DNA from: Lentisphaerae bacterium GWF2_45_14
GTDB lineage: Bacteria > Verrucomicrobiota > Lentisphaeria > Victivallales > GWF2-45-14
Length of the DNA: 64,000 nt
Assembly (NCBI GenBank): GCA_001804785.1
Contig: MHBG01000076.1
Location: 1,446-65,445, forward strand
Direction: 5' to 3'
Part shown: in pieces, positions 1 through 9,368 of the stretch
Numbering within the stretch: position 1 is the stretch's first letter
How the letters are laid out: each line of letters starts with the position of its first letter
The notes under the pieces: generated by a model
The model's database searches: none
The model's input: only the letters and a program-made list of their open reading frames with translations
What the model was told of the DNA's origin: nothing
Translations under genes and position numbers: made by a program

Positions 1-2
1 TT

Positions 3-41
3 GTCGACCTGGCCCCCTACTGGGAAAAACTCGGCATATAG
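3..41 (+). CDS. 3' end of an unidentified upstream CDS (partial)
   Basis: One plus-strand frame is open from the window edge and ends at TAG (39-41), giving the tail VDLAPYWEKLGI. It is too short to assign. The tail does not look like the Met-rich end of Ffh, which often precedes rpsP. It could be a chance open frame. Confidence 0.2.
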   Translation, partial: VDLAPYWEKLGI

Positions 42-192
42 GAGTTATCCGCCGTAACGGCTTTTGCCGCCCGCGTCATCCTGACGAGGCATTTGAAATT
101 ATTTGCAAAAAATATAAAGTCCCCCTATTGCAGAAGGCGACGCACGTGCTACTGTATATGCTCTTTTGCGAAAGTCAGCATTAATCTGAAAT

Positions 193-221
193 TTGTAAAA
201 TTCAATTAGAAATCATATTGT
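193..221 (+). promoter_or_regulatory. Candidate sigma-70 promoter for the rpsP operon
   Basis: A TTGTAA hexamer (193-198) and a TATTGT hexamer (216-221) are separated by 17 bases. They lie about 20 bases before rpsP, which has a purine-rich GAGAGG ribosome site just ahead of its ATG. The match to consensus is moderate. Confidence 0.35.
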
Positions 222-242
222 CATAAGCGAGAGGTAGAGATT

Positions 243-596
243 ATGGCTGTAAGAATCAGACTGAAGAAAACGGGAACAAGAAACTCGCCGTGTTTCAGGG
301 TCGTAGTGATGGACATCCGCTCACAGCGCGATGGCGACGCCCTTGAATACGTGGGGTTCTATGACCCCAGGCACCAGAACGAAAATATCGATCTTGCCAG
401 AGTTGATCACTGGGTCTCATGCGGAGCCCAACCGAGCGAAACGGTGAACGATATTATTTTCAGGGCTAGAAATGGAAAGAAGCTAAGCGATATCCAGAAG
501 CCCAAAAAACCGTCCAAAAAGGCACGTGCGAAAGTTGCGGCTGCTGCGGCTGCTGTTGCTGCGGATGCCACGGGCGGCGAAGAACAAAAACAGTAA
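243..596 (+). CDS. rpsP: 30S ribosomal protein S16
   Basis: This is a small-subunit ribosomal protein that binds 16S rRNA. The first 80 or so residues show the S16 pattern (MAVRIRLKKTGTRNSP near the start, then EYVGFYDPR and the NDIIFRARNGKK region). The protein is 117 residues against roughly 80-90 for the typical family member. The extra C-terminal part is Lys- then Ala-rich (residues about 80-117), as in several lineages with basic S16 tails. It is first in a cluster with khpA, trmD, rplS and rnhB, the classic S16/TrmD/L19 operon order. A hairpin follows in the gap before khpA. Confidence 0.97.
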   Translation: MAVRIRLKKTGTRNSPCFRVVVMDIRSQRDGDALEYVGFYDPRHQNENIDLARVDHWVSCGAQPSETVNDIIFRARNGKKLSDIQKPKKPSKKARAKVAAAAAAVAADATGGEEQKQ

Positions 597-607
597 GATT
601 TTCCGGC

Positions 608-635
608 TCCATCTGTCACGCTAGAGACAGATGGA
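608..635 (+). promoter_or_regulatory. Perfect 10-bp inverted repeat between rpsP and khpA
   Basis: TCCATCTGTC (608-617) and GACAGATGGA (626-635) are perfect reverse complements around an 8-base loop. No T-run follows, so it is not an ordinary intrinsic terminator. It may be a processing site, an mRNA stabiliser or an attenuator that sets the ratio of S16 to downstream products. Function is inferred. Confidence 0.55.
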
Positions 636-679
636 AGTTCCGTGTTATCTGAAAGTCCATCAAATTAAGGAGTTTTGAC

Positions 680-1021
680 GTGATATTGAGAGGACTTATG
701 AAGCTTTTCGGAGGCGGAGGGGGTTCTTCACCCTCAAAGAGTTCCGCTTCATCCGCACCAGGCAGAGTGCCTGAAGATGTAAAAGACCTTGAGTGCTTTG
801 TTGATTATGTTGTAAGGGCGCTCGTGGACTATCCTGACCAGGTAAAAGTAATCTATGAAACACGCGGCCAGGATGAAAGCCTTATAAAGATCGACTGCAA
901 CAAGGAAGACGTAGGTAAGATCGTAGGCAAAAAAGGCAAGACCATCATGGCGATTAGATCGCTCGTGAGCGGAGCAGCCGGAAGAATGCAGAAAAAAGTC
1001 TCGGTCGAGGTAAATGACTGA
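680..1021 (+). CDS. khpA: KH-domain RNA-binding protein, KhpA type, with N-terminal extension
   Basis: KhpA-type proteins are small single-KH-domain RNA binders encoded beside rpsP in many bacteria. The KH signature GKKG is at residues 83-86 (IVGKKGKTI), within a C-terminal domain of about 78 residues that covers nearly the whole usual KhpA length. Ahead of it lies an unusual Gly/Ser-rich stretch of about 30 residues, including five consecutive glycines. The GTG at 680 is chosen because AAGGAG (667-672) sits at good spacing. An ATG at codon 7 (698) is an alternative. The gene ends six bases before trmD. Confidence 0.85.
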   Translation: MILRGLMKLFGGGGGSSPSKSSASSAPGRVPEDVKDLECFVDYVVRALVDYPDQVKVIYETRGQDESLIKIDCNKEDVGKIVGKKGKTIMAIRSLVSGAAGRMQKKVSVEVND

Positions 1022-1026
1022 CTGAG

Positions 1027-1695
1027 ATGAGAATAGATGTAATTACGCTGTTCCCCGATATATTTTTCGGCCCCCTCGGCGAAAGCATGATAGGAAGGGC
1101 AAGGGAGCAGAAGCTCGTTGAAATAAATACCGTGGATCTTAGAAAATTCGCGCACGACGCGAGAGGGACTGTTGACGACAAACCCTACGGCGGCGGGCCG
1201 GGAATGCTGATGAAACCCGAACCCGTTTTTGAGGCATTGGAGTCGTTACGCCGCGAGGATTCGCTCGTTGTACTGACAAGTCCCCAGGGACAGCGTTTCC
1301 AACAGCGCCAGGCGCGGGAGCTCTCCGCTATGAAACACCTTATATTCGTGTGCGGACACTATGAGGGAATCGATGAACGAATAAGGACCGTGATAGACAG
1401 GGAGTATTCTATCGGAGACTATATCCTGACAAGCGGCAACCTTCCGGCGATGGTGATGATTGATGCGACCGTCAGACTCCTGCCCGGAGTGCTCGGTTCG
1501 TCCCTTTCACCTGAGGAAGAGTCCTTTTCAAATGGACTTCTGGAGTACCCTCAGTACACAAGGCCGCCGGAATATAGAGGCATGAAAGTACCAGCGATGC
1601 TCCTCTCCGGAAACCACGGTGAAATAGCGGCATGGCGGAAAGAGCAGTCGCTTGAGCGTACAAAGCTCAGACGTCCCGACCTGCTGGAATTTTAA
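1027..1695 (+). CDS. trmD: tRNA (guanine-N1-)-methyltransferase TrmD
   Basis: TrmD methylates G37 next to the anticodon using S-adenosylmethionine and prevents frameshifting. Visible hallmarks of this trefoil-knot enzyme are YGGGPGMLM (about residue 56), [20 protein letters not shown] (about 112-122) and the knot segment [19 protein letters not shown]. At 222 residues it is slightly shorter than the usual 240 or so, but the C-terminal region with EYPQYTRP is present. The gene follows khpA directly. In most bacteria rimM lies at this point, and it is absent here. Confidence 0.97.
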   Translation: MRIDVITLFPDIFFGPLGESMIGRAREQKLVEINTVDLRKFAHDARGTVDDKPYGGGPGMLMKPEPVFEALESLRREDSLVVLTSPQGQRFQQRQARELSAMKHLIFVCGHYEGIDERIRTVIDREYSIGDYILTSGNLPAMVMIDATVRLLPGVLGSSLSPEEESFSNGLLEYPQYTRPPEYRGMKVPAMLLSGNHGEIAAWRKEQSLERTKLRRPDLLEF

Positions 1696-1739
1696 AATAG
1701 ATTGATATTAAATAAAATTTATAATATCGGAGGAAAACA

Positions 1740-2090
1740 ATGAACGTAATGGAAAAAATCATAAGGGAACAGTGCAAGCCTGAAGTTACTGATTTCAGAA
1801 TTGGCGATACTGTAAAAGTGCATAACCGCATCATCGAAGGCGAAAATGAACGAATACAGCTCTTTTCAGGGATTGTAATCGCCAGAAAAGGGACCGGAGT
1901 TCAGGAGACTTTCACCGTAAGACGTATCTCCTTCGGGCAAGGCGTTGAAAAAGTTTTCCCGATTCACTCACCCAGAGTCGCAAAAATCGAAGTTGAACGC
2001 CGCGGCAAAGTAAGACGCGCTAAGCTTTACTACCTCCGCGATAAAATAGGCAAATCAGCCAAGGTCAAAGAACTCAGATACTCCCGCTGA
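1740..2090 (+). CDS. rplS: 50S ribosomal protein L19
   Basis: L19 sits at the interface between ribosomal subunits. The 116-residue product has the typical length and motifs: [41 protein letters not shown] and the C-terminal [19 protein letters not shown] good ribosome site (GGAGG, 1730-1734) precedes the ATG. It continues the rpsP-trmD cluster and is followed by rnhB after about 30 bases. Confidence 0.98.
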   Translation: MNVMEKIIREQCKPEVTDFRIGDTVKVHNRIIEGENERIQLFSGIVIARKGTGVQETFTVRRISFGQGVEKVFPIHSPRVAKIEVERRGKVRRAKLYYLRDKIGKSAKVKELRYSR

Positions 2091-2121
2091 TTGCCCTGGA
2101 TAGATTAAGATTCGGACTTCA

Positions 2122-2778
2122 ATGAAATACATAAGGTCCGGCAGCAAACTCCTCGCCCATGAAAGAAAAAAGTGGGACGAGGGGTTTTTATTTATAGCCG
2201 GTATTGATGAGGCCGGCCGGGGACCGCTCGCGGGTCCTGTCGTCGCAGCAGCCGTAATATTCAGCAGAAAAAACAAGATTCCTCTGGTAAACGACTCAAA
2301 AAAACTCTCTGAAAAACAACGGCTCGAAATACGGGAGAACATCCTTGCGGCGAAAGAGGTAAAGTACTCAATAATAGAAATCAGCCCCGAAGAAATAGAC
2401 AACATTAATATATTGAGGGCAACGCATATGGCCATGAAGAAGGCCTTGCTTTCCCTTGGCTGCGCCGAATTCGCGCTTATCGACGGACTCCCTGTGCCAG
2501 ATTTCCCCATTCCCTCCGATGCGATAGTTAAGGGTGATTCAAAATCCGCGAGCATCGCCGCCGCAAGCATCCTCGCGAAAACCAGGCGCGACGAGATAAT
2601 GGTGGAAATGGATTTGATTTACCCGCAATACGGATTTGCCCGCCATAAGGGTTACGGCACTGAAGACCATATCGCGGCATTGAAAAAGTATGGCCCCTGC
2701 CCCATACACAGAAGGTCATTCGCGCCAGTGAGAGACGTCATCAATCCCCCGCCCGAACAACTGTCTTTCTCTTTTTAA
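2122..2778 (+). CDS. rnhB: Ribonuclease HII
   Basis: RNase HII cleaves RNA in RNA-DNA hybrids and removes misincorporated ribonucleotides. The signature GIDEAGRGPLAGPV near residue 30 carries the first catalytic Asp-Glu pair. NDSKKLSE, LIDGLPVP and the KGDSKSASIAAASILAK motif follow, supplying the remaining acidic and Lys residues. The length of 218 residues is normal. It is last in the translation cluster and converges on secA, with only 12 bases between the stop codons. Confidence 0.96.
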   Translation: MKYIRSGSKLLAHERKKWDEGFLFIAGIDEAGRGPLAGPVVAAAVIFSRKNKIPLVNDSKKLSEKQRLEIRENILAAKEVKYSIIEISPEEIDNINILRATHMAMKKALLSLGCAEFALIDGLPVPDFPIPSDAIVKGDSKSASIAAASILAKTRRDEIMVEMDLIYPQYGFARHKGYGTEDHIAALKKYGPCPIHRRSFAPVRDVINPPPEQLSFSF

Positions 2779-2790
2779 TAGCCTTGCTGC

Positions 2791-5742
2791 CTATTGACCG
2801 CAACACTTCTTATATTTTTTCCCGCTGCCGCAGGGGCATGAGTCATTTCTTCCGACTCTGGGTATTTCGCGCTTGAAGGTGATCTGGATGTCGCTTGTCG
2901 GTATTTCGCTTGCTTCTTCGCCGTCAACGATGGGGTCATGCGGCGCACCGAACTGCCCGAGGCTCTCATGTATCATTGCTTTAGGCATGTTGGCGAGCAG
3001 TTGCTCAAACGCCGCAAGGCTTGTCGCTGAACGGAACATATTGGTCATGATATCCTGATTCACATCCTGCATAAGCGAACTGAACATCTTGAATGCTTCA
3101 TGTTTGTATTCAATGAGCGGATCTTTCTGAGCGTATGCCCTCAATCCTATACTCGCCCTGAGATGGTCCATGCTGTGGAGATGTTCCTGCCACAGGCGGT
3201 CTATGGCCTCCAGCGCGATATTTTTCTCAAGCCAGCGCAATGACTCTGTGGTTTCGACCTTTTCCTTTTCTTCGTATGCCTTGCGGATTTTCTGCATTGC
3301 ATTGTCGTGAAGTACTTTCTGATCAGGGATATTGCCTAAGGAGCTGATATCTTTAGACGTGAATCCTATTGGAAAGGTTTGGTTCAGCCAGTCGAGCAGG
3401 AACTTGGAATTGAACTCTTCCTTGTTTGCTGAGGCTTCCTGAATCCTCGACGCAATTTCATCATCGACGATTGCGAATATGATTTCACGCGGGTTTTCGG
3501 TGGTAAGGACTTCCTTGCGGAATCCGTATATGACCTCGCGCTGTTTATTCATTACGTCGTCGTATTCGAGAGTTCTTTTTCTTATCGAGAAGTGGTGCTG
3601 TTCGACCCTGCGCTGTGCGGTCTCTATTGATTTATTGAGCCAGGGGTGCTGGAGTTCCTCGCCATCCTCAAGTCCGAACCTTTCCATTATCGAAACAATG
3701 CGGTCCGAACCGAAGAGCCTCATGAGATTGTCTTCAAGCGAGACATAGAATCTTGACGAGCCGGGGTCACCCTGCCTTGCGCAACGACCGCGTAACTGAC
3801 GGTCGATTCGCCTTGAGTCGTGCCGCGCGCTGCCTATTACATGGAGTCCGCCGAGCGCGGGTATTCCTTCTCCAAGTTTTATATCGGTTCCGCGTCCTGC
3901 CATATTGGTGGCGACAGTTACGGCTGATTTCTGCCCGGCGCGCGCGACTATTTCGGCTTCGCTCTCGTGGTTCTTGGCGTTAAGCACGTTATGTGGTATT
4001 TTTTTACGCTTGAGCATTCTGCTGAGGATTTCGGAATCTTCTACTGATACGGTACCGAGCAGAACGGGCTGTCCGTGCTGGTAAGAACGTTCCACTTCTT
4101 CGACTATCGCGTTGAATTTTTCGCGCTTGGTTTTATAGATGCAGTCGTTATTGTCTGTACGTTTGCAGGGTCTGTTTGTGGGTATGACAATCACATCAAG
4201 CTTATATATCTGGTGGAACTCATTAGCTTCGGTTTCTGCCGTTCCGGTCATGCCTGCGAGTTTTTCATACATCCTGAAATAGTTCTGGATTGTGATTGTC
4301 GCGAGAGTCTGTGTCTCCTTTTCGATATCAACGTTTTCCTTGGCTTCCAGTGCCTGATGCAGCCCATCGCTGAAGCGGCGGCCCGGCATGAGTCTTCCGG
4401 TGTGCTCGTCCACGATAAGTACCTTATTGCCCTGGACCACGTAATGGACGTCTTTCTCAAAAAGGCAGTAGGCCTTGACAAGTTGAGAAAGGTTCTGGAG
4501 TATCTCGCTTTTCTTAGCGAAATCTTCCTGGAACTGGAGTTTCTTTTGGGCCTTCTGCTGTTCATTGAGCCCGCTTTCCTTTTCTATATCCTGAAGCCCG
4601 TTGATAAGGTCTGGAAGAATAAATGCCTCAGTGTCGTCCGGCGAAATTTCGCTTCTGCCTTTTTCGGTAAGATCGGCCTCATGGGTTTTCTCTTCTATCG
4701 TGAAAAAGAGTTCGGCCTGCACGTCCTGGAGCATTCCACGGTTGTTATCGCTTCTTACAAAACCCTCGAGCTTGTCGACTTTTTTGAGAATGGCCCCGTC
4801 TTCAAGTACGTGCATAAGCTGTTTATGCGTAGGCATTCCCATGCGTACCTGGAGCAGCTTCATGATAGCGTCGTCCTCTTCGTCTTTGGACATGTCGGGC
4901 TTGGCTAGAATATCACGAGCCTCCTGCACCATACGCGAACAGAGAAGGTTCTGCTTGAGAAAGAGTGTGTCGATTGACGGTTTAAGCTTGTCGAATTGAT
5001 GTGTCGAGACGGCGACCGGACCGGAAATGATAAGCGGTGTTCTGGCCTCGTCAATAAGAATGCTGTCGACTTCGTCGATGATTGCGTAATAATGATTGCG
5101 TTGGACCATTCTTTCGAGACTGGTCGCCATGCCCATGTCTCTGAGATAGTCGAAGCCGAATTCGCTGTTTGTTCCGTAAGTTATATCTCGCGAATACTGT
5201 TCCTTCCTCTCATCGGAGTGCATATCGTTCTGAAGGCAGCCCACGGTAAGGCCGAGGAACTTATAGACCGCCCCCATCCACTCGGAGTCGCGCCGTGCTA
5301 GATAGTCATTAACGGTTACAAGCTGGCAGTTTTTCCCAGTGAGTGCGTTGAGGTAGAGCGGCATTGTCGCAACAAGGGTTTTGCCCTCGCCCGTCTGCAT
5401 CTCTGCGATATTTCCCTTATGCAGTGCGATTGCGCCCATTAGCTGAACGTCGTAAGGTATCATGTCCCATGCAAGCTCATGTTCGCAAACAGTAATTGTT
5501 CTGCCGCAAAGCCTTCTGCATGCATTTTTTACGGCTGCGAAGCCCTCGCACATAACATCGTCAACGGTGGCGCCTTCGGTGATACGCTTTTTGAATTCGT
5601 CGGTTTTACCGCGCAATTCATCATCGGTGAGCTTCTGATATTCGACTTCGAACTGGTTAATCCTCTCAATGAGTGGATGCATTGTTTTTATGTCGCGTTC
5701 CGACTTCGAACCAAATATCATTTTAAGGAGACTGCTCAGCAT
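2791..5742 (-). CDS. secA: Preprotein translocase ATPase SecA
   Basis: SecA drives unfolded preproteins through SecYEG. Walker A MQTGEGKT is at residues 115-122. DEVDSILIDEARTPL marks the Walker B/DEAD region, GRGTDIKLG the second nucleotide-binding half, and the C-terminal zinc motif CPCGSGKKYKKCC matches the SecB/phospholipid-binding tail. At 983 residues it is longer than the E. coli protein. Much of the excess is a charged insertion between about residues 255 and 420, as seen in several non-proteobacterial SecAs. It follows pyrE in the same direction. Confidence 0.98.
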   Translation of the reverse strand: MLSSLLKMIFGSKSERDIKTMHPLIERINQFEVEYQKLTDDELRGKTDEFKKRITEGATVDDVMCEGFAAVKNACRRLCGRTITVCEHELAWDMIPYDVQLMGAIALHKGNIAEMQTGEGKTLVATMPLYLNALTGKNCQLVTVNDYLARRDSEWMGAVYKFLGLTVGCLQNDMHSDERKEQYSRDITYGTNSEFGFDYLRDMGMATSLERMVQRNHYYAIIDEVDSILIDEARTPLIISGPVAVSTHQFDKLKPSIDTLFLKQNLLCSRMVQEARDILAKPDMSKDEEDDAIMKLLQVRMGMPTHKQLMHVLEDGAILKKVDKLEGFVRSDNNRGMLQDVQAELFFTIEEKTHEADLTEKGRSEISPDDTEAFILPDLINGLQDIEKESGLNEQQKAQKKLQFQEDFAKKSEILQNLSQLVKAYCLFEKDVHYVVQGNKVLIVDEHTGRLMPGRRFSDGLHQALEAKENVDIEKETQTLATITIQNYFRMYEKLAGMTGTAETEANEFHQIYKLDVIVIPTNRPCKRTDNNDCIYKTKREKFNAIVEEVERSYQHGQPVLLGTVSVEDSEILSRMLKRKKIPHNVLNAKNHESEAEIVARAGQKSAVTVATNMAGRGTDIKLGEGIPALGGLHVIGSARHDSRRIDRQLRGRCARQGDPGSSRFYVSLEDNLMRLFGSDRIVSIMERFGLEDGEELQHPWLNKSIETAQRRVEQHHFSIRKRTLEYDDVMNKQREVIYGFRKEVLTTENPREIIFAIVDDEIASRIQEASANKEEFNSKFLLDWLNQTFPIGFTSKDISSLGNIPDQKVLHDNAMQKIRKAYEEKEKVETTESLRWLEKNIALEAIDRLWQEHLHSMDHLRASIGLRAYAQKDPLIEYKHEAFKMFSSLMQDVNQDIMTNMFRSATSLAAFEQLLANMPKAMIHESLGQFGAPHDPIVDGEEASEIPTSDIQITFKREIPRVGRNDSCPCGSGKKYKKCCGQ

Positions 5743-5785
5743 GGTTTGTCTTTCTCTTGGAGGTTTTGTGTACGGGACTTTGCGC

Positions 5786-6355
5786 TCAGGATTTTGAGCC
5801 GGGTTTTACGAGCCGAATTCCCTGCTTGCAAAGCGGACAGGCATCGGGCTGATATGTCGGTAACTCAAGCTCTATTATGCTTTTGAGCGGTACATCGATT
5901 GAGGCGTTTCCGGAACTTCTGTCCGCTATTACGGCCACGCCTACGACGTCGGCGCCGAAACTTCTCGCAAGCTCAATTGCCTGAAGGATGCGTCCGCCGC
6001 GTGTTATAACATCTTCAGCTACAAGTATTTTTTCACCTTTGGATATTGTGAATCCTCTCTTGAGCACGAGCTGATCGTTCTCCTTGTCCGCGAATATGGC
6101 CTTCACGCCGAGCGCGCGGGCGACTTCCTGCCCAACAATGAGTCCGCCGACTGCCGGAGATATCACCGTCTGGACGCCCATACCTTTAAAGTTCTCCGCG
6201 AGTTCGGCGCAGAGCTTTTCGGCGATATCGGGGTACTGAAGTATTAGCGCCGCCTGGAAGAACCTGCTGCTGTGCAGCCCGCTTCTGAGAATAAAATGAC
6301 CGTCAAGCAAGGCCCCCGCTTTCTGGAATATCTTTACAACTTCGTCTTCTGTCAT
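5786..6355 (-). CDS. pyrE: Orotate phosphoribosyltransferase
   Basis: PyrE transfers orotate onto PRPP to give OMP in pyrimidine synthesis. The PRPP-binding loop reads VAEDVITRGGRI, close to the family VxDDVITxG pattern with one Asp replaced by Glu. GHFILRSGLHS near the start is also typical. The ATG at 6355 is chosen because AAGGTG lies just upstream and because an earlier in-frame start would run into the preceding gene. That gives 189 residues. The C-terminus has a CPLCKQG segment (Cys-x2-Cys), seen in the longer PyrE subgroup. It lies between a zinc-ribbon gene and secA. Confidence 0.93.
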   Translation of the reverse strand: MTEDEVVKIFQKAGALLDGHFILRSGLHSSRFFQAALILQYPDIAEKLCAELAENFKGMGVQTVISPAVGGLIVGQEVARALGVKAIFADKENDQLVLKRGFTISKGEKILVAEDVITRGGRILQAIELARSFGADVVGVAVIADRSSGNASIDVPLKSIIELELPTYQPDACPLCKQGIRLVKPGSKS

Positions 6356-6371
6356 TGCCGCACCTTGAGTT

Positions 6372-6767
6372 TTATCTGAACGTATCGGGAGAAGATGGCT
6401 CGACCCAGAGATGAAAATCAACCTTTTTCCCGCCGACGTTCAATGTTATCATTGTGTTAAGTCTCGTAAGCAGAAGCGCGTAAGGTATTTTCACCTCGCC
6501 GCCCGGCACGTTTACCGACACATTGCAGTCACCGAGTATCGATTCGGCCTCGCGTACCGCCATGATTAGCCTCAGAAGCTTGTTCAGCTTTTCGCGCAGG
6601 TCATTATTAAAATCGTAAAGCTTTCTGCATGAAGGACATGACACATTGAAGCTTTTCTTGGCCACGTCCACGAGATTGAACTTAACAATCCCTTTACAGG
6701 CATCCTCAAGACATTCAAAGTCCACCTGGGCTTTGGCTTGTATAGATTCCACCGCTTCGTTCGACAT
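6372..6767 (-). CDS. Hypothetical zinc-ribbon-like protein upstream of pyrE
   Basis: I do not recognise the family. The 131-residue product has four cysteines that could form a zinc site: Cys-x4-Cys near residues 19-24 (FECLEDACKG) and Cys-x2-Cys near residue 44 (VSCPSCRKLYDF). A helical segment and a beta-rich C-terminal half follow (VNVPGGEVKIPYALLL). There is no signal peptide or membrane segment. It probably shares a transcript with pyrE (16-base gap) and secA. The function is unknown; a metal-dependent structural or regulatory role is a guess. Confidence 0.7.
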   Translation of the reverse strand: MSNEAVESIQAKAQVDFECLEDACKGIVKFNLVDVAKKSFNVSCPSCRKLYDFNNDLREKLNKLLRLIMAVREAESILGDCNVSVNVPGGEVKIPYALLLTRLNTMITLNVGGKKVDFHLWVEPSSPDTFR

Positions 6768-6883
6768 ATATGAGTTCTCCCGGATTTTTAACTAAAAAAG
6801 CATGTTAATATACTCTTTCTTGGCCTTATTAAAAGAATAGGACTCGATTATTTTACCTATTTTGCAGCCGTCTCCGGCTGATT

Positions 6884-7597
6884 TCAGCGAAAGCGGGAAA
6901 AATAGAGCTTTATAATGTCGCCGATTATTCCGGCCATAACGCCGAAACTCGATATCTTTGAGCCTTTGATGTCTTTCCATTTCTGAAGCGGATATTCCGC
7001 TATTTTGAAATCGCCGAGCCGCATGATTACCTCCAGATCAAAAATCCAGCGGCTGATGAAAGGCTTTTCGAATGCCGCTTTCAGGGTCTCCGGGCGGAAC
7101 AGTTTTGCGCCGCATTGTGTATCGTAAGCTTTTATTTTGAAGAGCGCCCGGAAAATGTTCATGAATATTCTGCCTGTAAGATAACGCAGTTTTGAACGCG
7201 CGATAGAGCTTCCGAGCCGGCTCACCCGGCTTCCCAGGATAACATCCGCTTTCGGCGCGAAGTCTTTTCTGTAGAGCAGGAAGTTTTCTATTTCGGAAAG
7301 AGGTGTAGCCATATCCGCGTCCCAGTAGCCGTACCAGTCGAAATCATGGAAGTCGGGCATATTTACGGCGTGGAGCATCCCCTGTCTTACGGCTTCGGCC
7401 TTTCCGAGGTTCTTTTTTAAATCAACTACTGCAATATGGCTCTTATCCTCGTGTTGCTTAAGTATCTCCAGAGTATTGTCGCGTGAGCCGTCATTGACAA
7501 AGATAAATCTTATCTTCCCCTGCCATGCGGCAAATGCTGCCATGTCAAGTCTTGCCGATTCGTTATAACACGGGATTATCAGGCACGCTTTTTCCAT
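6884..7597 (-). CDS. Family 2 glycosyltransferase, polyprenyl-phosphate glycosyltransferase type
   Basis: This GT-A enzyme resembles dolichyl-phosphate glucose/mannose synthases. It has LIIPCYNES at the start, FVNDGSRDNT for nucleotide binding and the metal-binding DAD in WDADMATPLSEIE. QCGAKLFRP and the SRWIFDLEV segment are also family features. ATG 7597 is chosen over an upstream TTG because AAAAGGGC precedes it. That gives 237 residues, overlapping the upstream membrane-protein gene. No membrane anchor is obvious. Such enzymes make lipid-linked monosaccharides used by GT-C transferases, two of which lie nearby. Confidence 0.88.
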   Translation of the reverse strand: MEKACLIIPCYNESARLDMAAFAAWQGKIRFIFVNDGSRDNTLEILKQHEDKSHIAVVDLKKNLGKAEAVRQGMLHAVNMPDFHDFDWYGYWDADMATPLSEIENFLLYRKDFAPKADVILGSRVSRLGSSIARSKLRYLTGRIFMNIFRALFKIKAYDTQCGAKLFRPETLKAAFEKPFISRWIFDLEVIMRLGDFKIAEYPLQKWKDIKGSKISSFGVMAGIIGDIIKLYFSRFR

Positions 7598-9326
7598 AAA
7601 GCCCTTTTCTTTTGTACTCAAGATAAAATATCACGAGGTATGCTATTATGGCAAGCCCGATGACAAAATTTCTCATCCGCCAGCCTGGTGGCCCCTCATA
7701 TTCCGCCGAAATAAAATATTTTTCTCCGGGGGGAAGTGCGAAACAGCCTCTTCCGTCAGGAAGCAGTTTCCAGTTTACGTCAGGCGAGACTGCGTTTTCT
7801 CCGTTTACAAGAATCTGCCATCCCGGAAAGTAAAGCTGATTTATCAATATGGTCGTCGGTGAGCTTGTCTCCAGAAAATATCGGATATGGAACGCCGTAT
7901 TCCCCTCGGCCGGAGTTGCACTGCCGTCTCTTTCACTTATCTGCAGGCGCGGCCTCGTTCCCAGCGGCGCATCGACTCCTCGTTGCGCCGTCAACGGAAT
8001 AAATTCATTGCCTGCCGCATATACGTAGAATTCATTCAGGCGTTTCTTTCTGTGCTCTTCAATTTTGCCTGCCGCATTTCCCGCGACAGTCACTATCTTG
8101 AATTGTTCCACGTACCACAGTGAGCAGACGCAAAGTATTCCGACATATACGGCTGCACTCAGATAGCGGCGTTTTATTTTTCCGACGGCAGCGGCGATAC
8201 CTGTCGCGCAGATGCACTGGAGTACTGCGATTACGGCAAGTATTCTCCATGGAAACTGTACGAAGTTGAGAAATGGCACTTTTGCCCAGAGAATCGCAGA
8301 TATCGGTAACATGCCGATGATAAGCAGGATATAGAGGATGAAAGAAATTCGTACCACTTTATTTTTCCAGAAGAACACGGCTCCGGCCAGTGCCAGGAGA
8401 AAGTGCGGCAGCCCCAGTTGGAACGACATTCCTTCTCCTATATGCGAACCTCCGTGCCCCCAGAATCTGGAAAAAAGTTCCGGCACCGAGACCAAATGCA
8501 TATCCGGCGAGAAATAGCCTGATATCACGGCCTTATAGTTGACGTATTTTTTCATCGTCATGGCCGTCAGCCAGTATGGCGAACTAAGTATGATTCCCAT
8601 TAGAAAAGTTCCGCCAGCCGCCCCTATAAACAGGAGCGCCTGCTTCCGTTCTTTTCCGTATCCGAGATAGAACGCCGTCAGCCCGAGGGCCGGGAAGAGG
8701 AAAAGCGGCACCGCCGGATGGCAGTATGTGATTGCCGCCGTCGATATCGCGAAGAGTCCGCTCATCGGCGCAGCCTGTCTGTTTTCTTCGAACGCCTCCT
8801 TGAGTTTCAGCAGAAAGAAAAAAGGTCACGGCGTGAGCAGCATAGCCGCAGCCTCGCTAATGTCGCCCCTGATGAACATATTTACATAAATATATGGTGT
8901 CAGCAGAAAGAGAAATGCGCAGAAAAGTCCAGCTTCTTTTCCCCTGATTTTCTTTGCGAGAAGATACATCCCGGACCCGCCTGCGAAAAGGAATGCCGTC
9001 AGCGTAAGATATCCGGCCCAAAGCGTGTCTCCGGTAATTCCCCTGAACAGCGCAGCTGCGTAAAAAACTCCCGGCTGGTAAAAGACGAAACTCGGATAGC
9101 CGTAACCTCCGTAGGTGTCCGGCAGCCAGCGTGGATAGAATATCCCGTTTGCCAGCGCGTCGCAGAACTGTTCGAGCATATACATGTAGCGCAGTCCGTC
9201 GTGGGATTCCGCCCATGAATGGTTTATCATGAGCGGCAGGATCACCCCGATGGAAAAGACCAGTATAAGCAAAAATGCCGCGATATCGCTTAATGTCTTT
9301 TTCGGAGGGAACGGGATTCTGTTCAT
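7563..9326 (-). pseudogene. Multi-membrane protein (PTPS-related/YfhO-like) interrupted by in-frame TGA
   Basis: Two segments, 8826-9326 and 7563-8825, are in the same frame and read as one polytopic protein of about 587 residues. They are separated only by TGA at 8826-8828 (codon 167). The sequence runs AAMLLTP, stop, then PFFFLLKLKEAFEEN, with no shift of frame, so one base change (for example TGG to TGA) accounts for it. The N-terminal half has SHDGLRYMYMLEQFCDAL and YPRWLPDTYGGYGYPSFVFY, the pattern of large bacterial membrane proteins annotated as 6-pyruvoyl-tetrahydropterin-synthase-related. The downstream part could restart at ATG 8765. TGA is a normal stop elsewhere in the window, so a mutation or a sequencing error is likelier than recoding. 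Confidence 0.8.
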
Positions 9327-9368
9327 TGGTAAACTTGATTTCCTCTTTAATTTTGATGAAATACAAGC

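Noticed and set aside
4075-4908. 277-codon plus-strand open frame inside secA
   Set aside because: It is antisense to highly conserved SecA sequence, has no plausible start signal, and reads as Phe/Leu/Cys-rich shadow translation.
8826-8828. TGA read as a sense codon by a variant genetic code
   Set aside because: khpA, rplS, nifU and other intact genes end with TGA at their expected C-termini, so TGA is a regular stop in this genome.
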